Source: Rhizomucor pusillus (lineage: Eukaryota > Mucoromycota > Mucoromycetes > Mucorales > Lichtheimiaceae). Taken from it: 64,000 bases of DNA. The notes below the pieces were generated by a model that saw nothing but the letters and a program-made list of their open reading frames with translations, was not told the origin of the DNA and ran no database searches. The stretch covers positions 124,001-188,000 of the forward strand of contig FWWN02000530.1 of assembly GCA_900175165.2 (NCBI GenBank), written 5' to 3'. Of the stretch, positions 46,214 to 57,690 are shown piece by piece (position 1 is the first letter of the stretch; each line of letters begins with the position of its first letter). The position numbers and the translations under genes are program-made.

Positions 46214-49200
46214 TTAAACAAGACCAAATCCTTTTGCATTTTCTATGGCCGTTATCAATCGCTCTTTCAGTTTTTCCCGGCTGCTATATTCAGGCAGCAG
46301 TAATCGGCTGAAACACGTGAGTGCCGTGGGTAAACGGTCGCTGTCTGGCCCATTCCTCTGCAACACAAACGAGAGTTCCCTGAGTCCTCCAACAGGAACG
46401 CGATCGCTTGCGGTCACAAACACCAAGAGCTTGCGCTTCTGCTCTGGTGTTAGATCGTCGTGTACAATGGACCAAAAGTTTCTAAAATAAGCATTACGTT
46501 GAGTTAGAACAAAACAATTTGTTGCCTACTGCATCCGATCTTTCTTTTCTTTCATTACCTGATGACAGGATGGCTTGCGCTGTATCCATCATCGTAGTCT
46601 GTAACAGCTTCCAGTTCTGACATGTCCAGATCCAAAATATCGGGTCCTTCTTGCTGTCCACACGCAATGACCTGCAGAACATCCGCCGTGCATAAATCCA
46701 TAGCTTGGCCGCCAATGACGCTCCACACGCCTCTTCTGATAGCCAACAACTGATCGCGCTGTGCCTTGTACAAGAAGTACGTGCAGTAATCCCTCACAAA
46801 GGATACCCGGTTTGCATTGGTCACCGGTATATTTTCACCACCCTCGATTAACGGTATAGTCTTGATGCCTTTGCCGAAAATATCCAGCGTTATTTCATAG
46901 TTGCGGCAAAACACATCTTGTACTTCATCCGGCCAATCTAACAATTGCTGCAGACCGCTTGCTAGAGAAGGCCAACCTTCTTGCAGGTCTTGCAGCGTGA
47001 AGAGTTCGTGCTTGTCTGCTTTCTCATCGATTGCGGATTCAGTGGGTAGTACGAGAACTTTCCAGAGAAGGTAGGGAAATTGGATGTTCATAATGACGCC
47101 GTTGTAGATAGCAAGTCCCATCATGACGCCCGCCATTTCGTACGAACGTAAGTCTGGTGCGACGACACGCCGGATCCACGATAGTCTTGTTTCTGGATCA
47201 AAATCGAACAGGCCGGTTTCCTTGGATAACAGCTTCTCAAACAGCACGCCAAAAAATTCTTTTTGCACGCCTCCTTGATCCATGCCTTCTTCGCCGCCTT
47301 CGATAAACTTGACCTTGAGCGGCTTTTTGATATTTGTCCATTGCTGAGAAACTTGATGGAATGCATCGTTGACAAAGTTCTCGCGGCGTATTTCGAGCAG
47401 AAGATATGGACAGGTGGCACTCTTGAGATTCATTTCAAGGTTGCGCACCATGCTCGGTGCATCAGATAACAGCCGCTGGGCATGTACCACCAACGTATGG
47501 TTGACGCACGCATCTTCGTACTCGGCAGACATTTGTGACATGGCATCCATGTGCAAAATCTTTCGCTTGACAACGGCCGGCAACAAAAAAGGATAGCTGA
47601 ACCAGGAAAATTGATACTCGTTTGCGAATGGATAGGGTAGCAGGATAGACGTTGATGTTGTTGTCAAAAATAATCGAGTGCGACTTTGCTGTTCGCTCAA
47701 GCCGCCGTATCTATTGATCGCCGCCGGTTGGGAAGCTGCTATGGCCGATACTGAATGTCGACCTTCGCCGTGCTCTAGCACTCGTTTCCATATCCGATAC
47801 TCGTTGCGTATGTTAAGCTTCTTGCAAATATTGTGGTTACAAAATTCATTGAGGGGTATAATGGGACCGTTTGGCGTCCTTCCAAGGTTTGCTTGATCTA
47901 GAAATATGGGTTAGCAATCGAAATTTAAACAAATACATCCACGCGTGAACGTACATAGAAGCTCCAGTGACTTGACAGCCATAACAACGGGATCATTCTC
48001 ACCGTGCTTGTAAGGCCCAGTGTGAAAATGGTCCGAGAGATACTGTTGCAAAAATGAGACACGTTGGCGCATATGGGACGCATCCAAACTACCATTACGC
48101 GTTAGCAACTGCTAATGTAATTGCGAGAAAAATATTGGGTTTTTACCTGGAAAGCATATCAATCAAAATCTGACGCACCAGACTTTGCTTCCTTGATGAC
48201 AATTTGCTCAAAACTTGTATGTACTTGTGTGATAAGACTGGAAGCCAAGTAATCGTAGCATTGCCATCCAACTTGTTGCAAAACTCATCCGTTCCTTTTT
48301 CGCTAAAATCGTCAGCGGAGAAACTTTGCCGTTGTTGGATCCATTCGAATGCGCATATCAACGATCTTGCCCACTCTACAGCCGATTTTACGTGGAAGCT
48401 GTCGATTTCGTGTGCATCCACATCGACCGTCGCAACAGACTCTGCGTTTAGATTCATCCGGTCCAGCAGGGTCTCGATACTCTCTGTCAAGATGTCAGTG
48501 ATGGAGATCGTTGAAAAATGCCGATGTAGGACAGACAAGAAGAATGATTCCACATCCTTTAAGTCCACCAACTGTGCGGTGTAGCCGGAATACTTGTATT
48601 TTTTCGCCGTCTTCTCTTCGTTCATCGTTAAGAAACTGTTGCCGATTCCATCCCAGTTCTGGAAAACAGATCGGATCCAGCGCTTTACTTGGTCTTCTTG
48701 ATCAAAGTTGAGCTTATCGAGTGCCGTTTTCAGATCGATCGCTGTAGCTTTAATAGCCAGTGACAAACCCTCGTCGCTCGTATCAGAGGAGCGCGATCCA
48801 TATGAACTCAGCGACGATGTATCACTGTTATCAATTTGGTAGTAGAAATCACTGTCGTCAGTTTCGTCTTGCTCTGCACCCAGAGAAGATTCTGGGCACA
48901 TGTGAAGACCGAGCGCTTTGGATGATCCGCAAAAGGGAGCGTATGTAGATTTACTGTTATTACTGACGTGGTGATGCCGGGCATGGCGGGTTAGCTTTGC
49001 CGCACGCTGCTGCTGTTGATGATTCGATGCAGATTTCCTAGGGATAGTGCTAACCGATTTCGTCTTGTTTTCCGATTTGCTAGAGCTGTGATGACCTGCC
49101 CAGGATTGTTGTTGTGCTTCAGAGCCAAATAAATAGATAAACGACGAAGATGAGAATAGTGACTGTAAAAATGGTTTGGGTGTATGCGCGGATTTCCCTT

Positions 49201-50312
49201 TTTGGGCATTATCATGTGGTTGGTGTTGCTTCTTCGGTGTCGCTACAGTATCAGATGGCGGTAAGGCAGAATTGTGATGGTGGAGGTGGTGATTATGATG
49301 ATGGTGATGATTATGATGATCATGATGACGCTGATATATATGATGGCATAGACGATCTTCTGGTTTGGAAGCTAGCTGGATAGCCATGACAAGAGCTGCC
49401 TGCGGATGCAAGTTTCGAATACCACCTGAGATTATTATACACAAAGATGAGCGGTGCATGCATTTACAATAGGGATTATTCCAAAAAAGACTTGTTACCT
49501 TTACTAGATGCACAAAACCGATTTTGGCAACTGACGTGGCCACATCCTACAGTCAGTTGCTGATAATACATCTCCACACGTTCCTCGTATTCGCTCTTTG
49601 CCTCTTTGATGAGCCGTTTTCTTTGCGAACGCAGCGATCTGCTCCTTCTCTCAGTAGCTGTGCTCGTTGCATTACCAGGTACTGATCCCAAGGGACCAAT
49701 TCCAGGGTTATTTGCAGAGACCGCATTCGATTTCTTGCTGTTGTTGTGGTACGGCGATGCATTAGACGATGAAGACGAATGTTTTGTAGTGGCAGTGGAT
49801 TGTTTCATGTGGCACGGGAAATGCTGACAGATAGAATTGCTCGATACTGATGAAGGGTTTATACTGCACTGCTCCTTGTTCAGCAACGGATCTGCTGGTT
49901 TGGACGGCAGCTTCACTGTTGCGCCGTTTTTTAGGGTGACTGATGCTGAGCGACGTTTCGATGCTGCTGGTGGTGGTGGTGGTTGCGCTGTTGCTGCTGT
50001 TGCTGCGACCGCAGCAGTACTCGAAGGACTGCAGCTCGTTGGCGAACACTCTGCATTAGCCAAACTTGCCGTCTCTCCACTTCGGTGCACACGGCTGGAA
50101 GCTGGCGACTTGCTGGCAGCAGGAGAAAAGTCTACGTTCGTAAAGCGGCTCTCAGGCCCATGCTCGGGATCGGCTTGGTCATCGTCCCAAAAGCGGTTTT
50201 GTTGTTGCTGCAGCGATTGTTGGTTCTGGGGAGTGAGCGAAGGGGATGACAAAGGAGACGTTTGCTGCTGCTGCGACTGGTACGAAGCTCTACGGTCGAG
50301 AATGGTCGGCAT
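46214..50312 (-). CDS. UBE3A-like HECT E3 ubiquitin ligase with AZUL zinc finger, 1277 aa
   Basis: Five exons: 50312-49499, 49425-48147, 48088-47955, 47897-46559, 46481-46214. After a low-complexity Gln/Ser N-terminus comes an AZUL zinc domain at about residues 250-300: YYQQLTVGCGHVSCQNRFCAS, then across the first intron LHPQAALVMAIQLA and a last zinc cysteine in DRLCHHIY. The CX4CX4C plus distal Cys pattern is that of human UBE3A/E6AP. A His-rich insert and a helical middle follow. The C-terminal 350 residues form the HECT domain (IEGGEEGMDQGGVQKEFF, LGLAIYNG-type GLAIYNGV, VTNANRVSFV) with the catalytic cysteine in LPTALTCFSRLLLPEY. The ATG at 50312 is the first methionine in the frame. AZUL is best known from animals. 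Confidence 0.9.
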
Positions 50313-50965
50313 CAGCTTAAAGGCACACGGGAAACCTGACCTTCTCTCTCTCTCTCTCTGTGCTCTTAATTCGCCGTCATGGAAATATGAAGCGGAGCAT
50401 GGAATTCCATGTTTCACCCCACTGAGTTTCGGCCCAAGCGAGAAAAATGCATCATTGCCGCACGCGGCATTTCATCTATGAAAACCAGCAACGAGTTTGG
50501 AGTGCATTGCCAATTGATTGATGATACTGTGTTAATCTCGTAGATTGCTACGGTGTTCGGAGAACTCATATCGTTGGAGAAGAGGATCAAGAGAGCAGAT
50601 ATCGTGTTGATCTCCTTGATGCTACGTTTTTTGGGGGGGGGGCTTTTTTCTTATGGAATATCCAAGCAAACTCATAAGGACATGATAAAGACAGATACAT
50701 ACATATTTTCATTGAACTTCTGATGTCATTTAAGAAAAAACATTGTTCAGATTTTACGGCAGAGATGACATTGTTAATACTTCAAAAATCTCTTACATGT
50801 TAACTTGGTAACATAGTACGCCATAGTCATGCATAAATGGTTATCACCTAGCAAATATTGTCAAAAGCTTTTTGGTTTGCTTATAGTCAAAAGCAGACAG
50901 CTATATCATATAGTCACGCTGATGCATCTCCGTCTTTGCTGGGTTTCTCCTTTTGACACTCGACA
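50313..50965. other. Divergent promoter region, HECT ligase / MAPR gene
   Basis: About 650 bases with a run of ten G residues after a T run near 50625-50642. No gene is supported. TATATCATATAG lies about 60 bases before the MAPR start. Confidence 0.4.
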
Positions 50966-51834
50966 ATGACAAGCGTGCAGAGGCGTAAGGTCCAAGCGTC
51001 CAAAAAGAAGGAAGCAGACACGGCAGATGCAGCGCTCAAAAAGGAACCAGCAAAGGAATCAAAGAGCATAGTCAGCACTGTATTGTCGTTGCTATTCTGG
51101 GCAATAATCTTGTTTTTTGGTGCATCGTACCTGATCACGGAATCCTGGACTTGGGGTTACAGAGGCAAATGGACGAACATCAACAATTACATTCCAGTAA
51201 GAAACCAAAAATCAAGAATGTGACGCTGACATTCGATCTATCTAACGTCGCTATCATGTATAGAGGAAGCAGCTGGTCTTCTCAGAGGAGCAATTGCTCA
51301 AATATGACGGCAGCAACCCGAACCTTCCTATTTACTTGGCCATCGAGTAAGTAGTGCTTTATTACTTGCGACCATTCTTTGATCTTATATATCTGGTATA
51401 CGCATAGCGGCGACGTATACGACGTTACTGAGGGTGCAGGATGGTATGGTTTGGTATGTATAAAAAGACCTCGTCTAAATGTCTTTAATGGAATGTATTG
51501 ACAGTTAGTGGCATAGGGTGCTTCGTACAACCACTTTGCTGGCAGAGACGCTGCTAGGGCGTACGTTACTGGATGCTTCAAGGAACATCTTACACATGAT
51601 CTCCGTGGACTCACGGATGCACAGCTGAAGGTTAGGAATCATACGGATTTTTACATCGTCCCGTGGTCATTAACAATGTATCTTGTTCATCAGGGCATCG
51701 AGCAATGGAAACACTTTTACGCGAATCATCACAAATACTTTAAAGTAGGCCGCGTTCTTCATCCGCCAATTGACCCAGATTCGCCTATACCCCCTCCTTG
51801 CAAAGAACAGACGCCTCAGAAACCTGGAAAATAA
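50966..51834 (+). CDS. MAPR/neudesin-type cytochrome b5-like protein, 204 aa
   Basis: Small heme-binding membrane protein related to PGRMC1 and yeast Dap1, which support sterol synthesis through P450 enzymes. Five exons: 50966-51196, 51264-51346, 51408-51453, 51517-51630, 51694-51834. A basic/charged N-terminus is followed by a single transmembrane helix (STVLSLLFWAIILFFGASYLI). The cytochrome b5-like fold shows LLKYDGSNPNLPIYLAI, DGDVYDVTEGAGWYG and NHFAGRDAARAYVTGCF. MAPR proteins coordinate heme through tyrosines, and Tyr is present in GWYG and ASYNHF, while the HPGG motif of true b5 is absent. A proline-rich tail ends in lysine. Sterol or sphingolipid metabolism is the likely context. Confidence 0.85.
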
Positions 51835-52070
51835 AGCAACTTCGCTACTATTTCGCCCGTGAGGAACCAAATATAACGAAAATATGATAAATGTATTGCA
51901 GGAGAATGTGTTGGAAAGAGGATGAAGCAAGTTAGATACTGCAAGCGAATCTGTCAGGGTGATTATTATCGCCCGCAGCTGAGTGCGGTTTTTATTTTTT
52001 TGCATTGTGCAGAAGCACACAGACACGACTTCCCGTCACTTTGTCACGCGCCTTTTTTTTAACATAACTC

Positions 52071-53528
52071 ATGAGCCAAGCAGACAATCAAAATCATCTT
52101 GACGAAAATGAAAACTCGGCAAAGTTCTCGAACGATGTAGAGGTCGACGAAGATCACAGCAGCGTCGACGACAATGAGAATGATCTTGAAGACGTTGAAG
52201 GTACAGCCTATACCTTCGGTTAGAGTATTGCGCAGATAAAGACTCACTCACCACTTGAACAGTTGGTTTATTGGACGAATACCCTGATGATACAGATGTT
52301 AGTACCGCTACGGACGATCCACAGTACAGTCATCACTGACATGTATATCCGGATAGGAAATCGATGCGGTACATCGCCGTATCACCAATATCCCTAAACT
52401 TGGTCTGGAGCGATTCAAGCAATTAGAAGTGAGTTCATTGGAAGTCTGTATTCATTGCCGGGTTGTGGCATTAACCACTCTATTTACTAGCGTTTATGCC
52501 TTCGCCAAAACTTGATCATCGAAATTGAAGGACTCGAACCTCTTGCAGAATGTCTGAAAGAATTAGATCTTTATGATAACAAGATATCGCATGTTCGTGG
52601 CCTTTCTGAACTGCGTGCCTTAACGTAGGACGACATTAACATTGTTGGCAAAGAGAGAAAGCTGTTGATTCTTAACCCAATGCGCAGGTATCTCGACTTA
52701 TCATTTAACAAGATAAAGCATATCAAGAACATTGATGCTCTCGTCAATCTTGTGGAGTTGTACTTTGTACAGAACCGTATATCCAAAATCGAGAACCTAG
52801 ACAAGCTCGTCAATCTAGATAATCTTGAACTCGGTGCAAACAAGATCAGGGTCATTGAGAATCTAGATACTTTGACAAAATTACAGAAGCTATGGCTCGG
52901 CAAAAACAAGATTACTCGATTGGAGGTAAGAGCATATTCAGTACCATGTTCTAGATCTGGATTGCTGACACTTTGTTCCGTTTAGAACCTGAATGCGCTC
53001 ACGAACTTGCGAATTCTGAGTATGCCGAGCAACCGTCTTACAAAGATCGAGGGTCTGGAAGAACTGCGCAATCTTGAAGAATTATACTTATCCCACAACG
53101 CCATTGAAAAATTGGAAGGGCTTGAAAACAATGTACATGTTTGCTTGAAAAAGGAGGCATTATACAAATCCTAACAATCGGACAATCTAGTTAAACTTGA
53201 CGACCTTGGATGTGGCAAGCAACCGTTTAAAACACATTGAAAATTTATCGCACCTCAAGAAGCTGGAGGAGTTCTGGGTATGTTTATATAGCTCTACAAC
53301 GTATTGACGGCAAACCCGAATCCTCACCATTCATGCTTTTTGATATAGGCAAATGGAAATCTGTTTGAAAATGGTTGCTTTGAGGAACTCGAGAGAGAAC
53401 TTGGCCAGATAGCCAGTCTTCAGACAGTGTACTTAGAGGGCAATCCGATGCAAACAAATAACCGCGCAACTTATCGCAACAAGGTGCACTTGGCGGTCCC
53501 GCAAGTCAAGCAAATTGATGCAACGTAA
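52071..53528 (+). CDS. SDS22: Protein phosphatase 1 regulatory subunit Sds22
   Basis: Leucine-rich-repeat protein that binds PP1 (Glc7) and controls its nuclear and mitotic activity. Eight exons; the acidic N-terminus (DEDHSSVDDNENDLEDVE) leads into about eleven 22-residue repeats of the SDS22 type (for example LVELYFVQNRISKIENLDKL and LEELYLSHNAIEKLEGLE). The LRR cap reads VYLEGNPMQTNN-YRNKVHLAVPQVKQIDAT, as in other Sds22. The frame then meets TAA at 53526-53528. Animal Sds22 ends DATFVRF, so an alternative is a GTAAGT intron (53525-53627) giving T-F-M and a different tail. The reading frame continues open after the TAA into the INTS2-like gene. Confidence 0.9.
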
Positions 53529-55433
53529 GTCGATGAAAAAGGGAACGAGACGATTTTTGTCTTATTTGGCTCTAACCTTTCAATCACCAAAGATTCATCC
53601 GCTGAGATCCTCTTCTCGTGTATACAGGTTCATGTATCATCTCTTATTCCCTCAAATAAAGGCAGAACGAAGGAGAAAAATAATCATCCGCAGATATTTG
53701 CCTTCATTCATACTCTTAGGATTGAACTATTTGTTTGTGCTGTGAATGAAACCAAGTTGCGCGCTTTGCTTTCAATCATGGATTCGCCAGTGATATCGAA
53801 GCGATATGAAGAGTACCGTCTGTCTGCTTCAAAGATCGGCCTGATCGAAGCACAGGTATCCTACACAGTACACTGTTCAACAGCGGCACTGGTCTCTAAT
53901 CATGTCGTCGTGACAGACGCAGTACATTCGGATCAATCAGGACATTGGGCCTGATCGTTGGCTACTGTGCGTACTATCGAAAAGAATACATGTTATATGC
54001 CTATAGTCAATAGAGGGAAAAGAGACTAAGATTAATATCACTCCAGCGACTTGCTGTTAGAATTTCATCTTATCCAAGAGACGGTGTTGCAATACGCGCA
54101 TGACATTAATCAGGCGAACCAGCAGATACGCGCAAACATACGGCTGCTAGCAAACAATGAATATATACAAACACGAGGGAAGGATATAGTGCAAGCATTG
54201 GATTGGTTCGAAGAGTTGGAGAGAGATGTGCGACCTTATGCTTTGCAGCACGTTCTTGAAGGATGTGTACATCTTCCAACACGCTGCGATGTTGTGCGAT
54301 GCCTCGTACAATTCGACCCGCTGAATATCCAAACCGTACGTTGGCGAGAGAGATATACAACGATGCATCTTGACTAACTCTGGATGCATCCCAGAATCTG
54401 GATCGATTGCTGTTTGCAAGCACGAGATTACGTTCGCAGTACCAGATCTACCTGGGAGATATGGTTCTGGCGCTTGTGGAACAAGAGCCGAACTACGCTG
54501 CGCTGGCGCGTCTAAAGCTGACAGAGATGCAGCTCTTACCGGAAGTAGTGACAATCATCACTGTAAAGTATTGTCAAGACGAGGTAACGAAATCCAGCGA
54601 TGCATTTATCTTCCGGTGCAAAAGATTAATGGATAATAGATCGATTATTTGAACGGTGTATTTCAAGGATTTCCAGCATGGTATGCTGTGCAGTTCACAC
54701 CGCAAGGGGCGGCATACATTGCCGAGGTGAAGCAGCGAATTTTCGAACAGATTGAAAAGTTCATGGTAAGCATATATAATAACGGCATTCATATTTACGT
54801 CTAAGAATGCCCGAACGCTGCAGACAGAAAACCCGCTCAAGCAAGCACAGTTGGGTTCATCTCTGAGAGTACTTGCAGGGCTTATTGGCTATTTAGGCAT
54901 AAAGTTGAACGAACACCATGTGTCGATCTGTATGTCACTTCTTCAACAAACAAACTCTGAGAGGTAAGACCAGTCGATGAGCGCTGTTCCGCCGCAAGTC
55001 AAGGTCTAAAGAAATATTGCACACGTAGATTAGTTAAATTGCTACTCTGCATCGTCGTTCTTTCCGCGGACCAATTTCTGCGGCTATATGTGAGTAAGCA
55101 AACATGTTGCTTTGTTAAACTTGCTCGAGCTAACTGGCACACGTTGCAACAGCGCGGGACGGCACAAGTTCTGACGGAGCTATTGCAATCGACCGTTTCG
55201 GAAATGCCAATGCTCTTGATGGTATACTCTCAAACAAACCAGTTTGATCGGATAGAGAGTTTGATTTGCTCCGTACTCGACATGCAAATGATGATACGTG
55301 AGTAAAAATGAGACACCAAGGTTATATACGATGCACACTGACAGTTACAATGTCTCTCCATATCCATACAGCCAAACTAGGACTTTTCGAGATGCAAAAA
55401 GTGTTCAACACAATACAGCCAGGAAAATCATAG
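53529..55433 (+). CDS. Integrator complex subunit 2-like gene, incomplete at both ends
   Basis: The translation aligns in order with the first half of INTS2, the snRNA 3'-processing and transcription-termination factor. Matching blocks: TLRIELFVCAVNETKLRALLSIM; DIGPDRWLLDLLLEF; RCDVVRCLVQFDPLN; LPEVVTIITVKY; LNGVFQGFPAWYAVQF; GSSLRVLAGLIGYLGIKL; SEMPMLLMVYSQTNQFDRI; ICSVLDMQMMIPKLGLFEMQKVFNT. About nine exons join cleanly with good splice signals, for example GTGCGT at 53968 and the join CAG-ACG near 53919. The frame is open directly after the SDS22 stop but has no ATG until 53778, and ends at TAG 55431-55433, where animal INTS2 continues for another 600 residues. So it is either a truncated functional gene starting at 53778 or a relic. 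The name rests on my memory of the family, not a search. Confidence 0.55.
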
Positions 55434-55849
55434 TCAAGCTTTATCAACCTTTAGCACCTTTGTGTTTTGATCTAAAAGTTCATTTCACTATGCACGTTCT
55501 TGATATGCAGAGAAATTTTTTCTCCATAGCATAATACATACCTCCTCACAGCCATGGCAATTTTTCAAAATTCATTTACTACCGGAGAAAGCACGGAGCT
55601 GGGGCACAGGTCCATTTTCTAAATATGCTCTGCTATCAGTTCAACCTTCACACATGTTTCCGACGGTATATCGAGTTTTACGAAAATGATTGCTATTAAT
55701 TAATCTGTAATAATATAAAGATCAATTGGAGCCGTTCCTTCTACAGTCACAAGACCTCTCCATCCTTTATTTACATTTAGTATGATTGCTATTTCCATTT
55801 ACAATAAGACAAGGTGTGGGGGGGGAATTTTCATAGATCCGTCCGGTAT
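55434..55849. other. Convergent 3' regions
   Basis: About 400 bases between the INTS2-like stop and the acidic orphan. AT-rich with a G-run near 55816. No sign of the missing INTS2 C-terminal half. Confidence 0.4.
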
Positions 55850-56773
55850 CTACCATCGCCATCGGCGTAGAAGTCTTTCGCGATTCTCAATTAGTTTCTG
55901 TCGGATTGATAGTAAAGCCCGGTCTCGCTCGACGTATTCGTCTTCCATGAAGGATTGGGCCGGTTCGGGTTCCAAGTCATTCATACCGGTTAATATTCTT
56001 GCGCTTTTACGGTTCCTGTTTCTCGAGTCTGGGTCTTGATTGTTATCTTCAGCATCTTCTCGTCGTCTTTTGCGAGACCTTGCTGTTGTTAGAGGAGAAA
56101 TTGATGTTCCTTCTCCCGAATTGTTGGAAAAGGGTTGGCTGAAGTCGATCGACTCATCTGAAGTATGGCTCTGGGATGGTGAGCTGCTGGCTTCAAGTCC
56201 CGGTGTACTCTGCATGCTTTGCGAGGCCGTTCTTTCGATCGTCGCCGAGTGAGAAAGAACTTCGTCCAGCTCTGATATCGCATCAAAATCCAAGTCGTCT
56301 TCTATTGGAGGCAATGCTCCATCGGTGTCGTTTCCAAAGATTCTTCTGCTGCGATCTAGGAAAACTTGCATTTCATCTTCTCCTTCACTATCTCCGTGGT
56401 AAGCCTCTTCTTCATCATCAAAGTCTATATCATAAGGGAATTCTTCGACAGCGTTATTCAAGTGAGCAGTAAGGCCCCAGTCAAATCGTGTATCTTCAAG
56501 TTCCAAAAGCCAATCGTCGTGCAAATCGGGCAACGGCATCTCTTCCTCCTCGTCGTCGTCGGCACTCGTAACACTTTCGGTCTTTTCCAACTCAAACAGG
56601 TCATCGTATTCATTTTCGCTGTTGCTGCTGCTGTCCGTATAGTCAGAGTCATTTCTTGTTGCATTGCGATGTATCGGCGGTACATTAGCTCTGGGCGACA
56701 TGCGGGATTCGTTGTGGGTCGCTGCTACAGCGCGCGCGTTTCGAGGATTTTGATAAATCTGGGATCGTGTCAT
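55850..56773 (-). CDS. Acidic low-complexity protein, 307 aa
   Basis: I do not recognise it. It is a single-exon frame with an extremely acidic first half (DDEEEEMPLPD; DIDFDDEEEAYHGDSEGEDE), a Ser/Thr-rich middle, a nuclear-localisation-like SRKRRRED, then SRNRNRKSAR and a basic helical end with ENRERLLRRWRW. Short motifs such as DDWLLELEDTRFDWGL could be binding peptides. Composition suggests a disordered nuclear or chromatin-associated protein. No transmembrane part. The ATG is the first in the frame and the stop is close to the INTS2-like 3' end. Confidence 0.6.
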   Translation of the reverse strand: MTRSQIYQNPRNARAVAATHNESRMSPRANVPPIHRNATRNDSDYTDSSSNSENEYDDLFELEKTESVTSADDDEEEEMPLPDLHDDWLLELEDTRFDWGLTAHLNNAVEEFPYDIDFDDEEEAYHGDSEGEDEMQVFLDRSRRIFGNDTDGALPPIEDDLDFDAISELDEVLSHSATIERTASQSMQSTPGLEASSSPSQSHTSDESIDFSQPFSNNSGEGTSISPLTTARSRKRRREDAEDNNQDPDSRNRNRKSARILTGMNDLEPEPAQSFMEDEYVERDRALLSIRQKLIENRERLLRRWRW

Positions 56774-57690
56774 GTAACTGTCACCCTGATAAACAAGGAA
56801 AGAGCTGCAGGTCTGTGCTCTCGTGGGGACTCCAGATTTTTAACTCGCGTCTGAACTTAAAATCGCGTGCATGTTGATAACACGTTTCTTAAGGTACACG
56901 TTTTGTTTTCTTGTTACTTCAGGGCATTATGTAGTTTAAAGAAGAGTCTATTCTTGCCGAAGCAGTGGCGGTGAAGACATTGTGTGTCTGGGGACTTTCT
57001 GCCTCAGAGCGCAGCAAACTCAGACGGAAGTATTACATAAGCCCACGTGGATTTGGAGATGTACCTTGTACAGTATAATGCAAACTCGGTCAAGAAGGAT
57101 ACATATGTGGTGTCTTAAAGAAGGCAGATTCACGTTTATCTAAAGATGCCACACTATGTGTTGTATTTTGTACGCGGTACATGAACGTATGGAACAATTA
57201 ATTGACGCTGCCGGATCACAGATGATACTATTCTTGCTGTCTTGCCTGTTCTCGTTCCCCTGTCTTAAAGATCCCATAACCCACTCCCATTTGTTAATGT
57301 CTAATTGGATATCTGTTTCTTGGTACGAATGCATATGTACTATAACGTCTTATTGGTATATTTACTGTACAGAGGCTTTTGCCAAGCTTAATCTCAGAAA
57401 CAATTAATTTCAAGTTTTATTTTACAGTGCTTCATTCGACGCCGTGAACGACAATGCTGCCAACAATGTTATCTTTTGGGACCAACCCATTCAATATATG
57501 CATCAAAGGTTCCTTAAAATCCTACTTTGAAGGTTGGGAGGAATTTGCAGCACAATTTCCCAGAAACCCGATTGACAGTCCCAAGTGACGTCGATCAAAT
57601 TGCTGGCTCGCCTTGACGGCCTTAAGCGAGTAAACAGTTCACGTTCGCCTCCACCTCCGCTGCGTGCACCATCCCCCTCTCACCACTCTA
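56774..57690. other. Divergent intergenic region
   Basis: About 900 bases between the acidic orphan and the complex III core gene. Small frames overlap on both strands and have no motif. The 57585-57690 part is probably the core gene leader. Confidence 0.4.
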
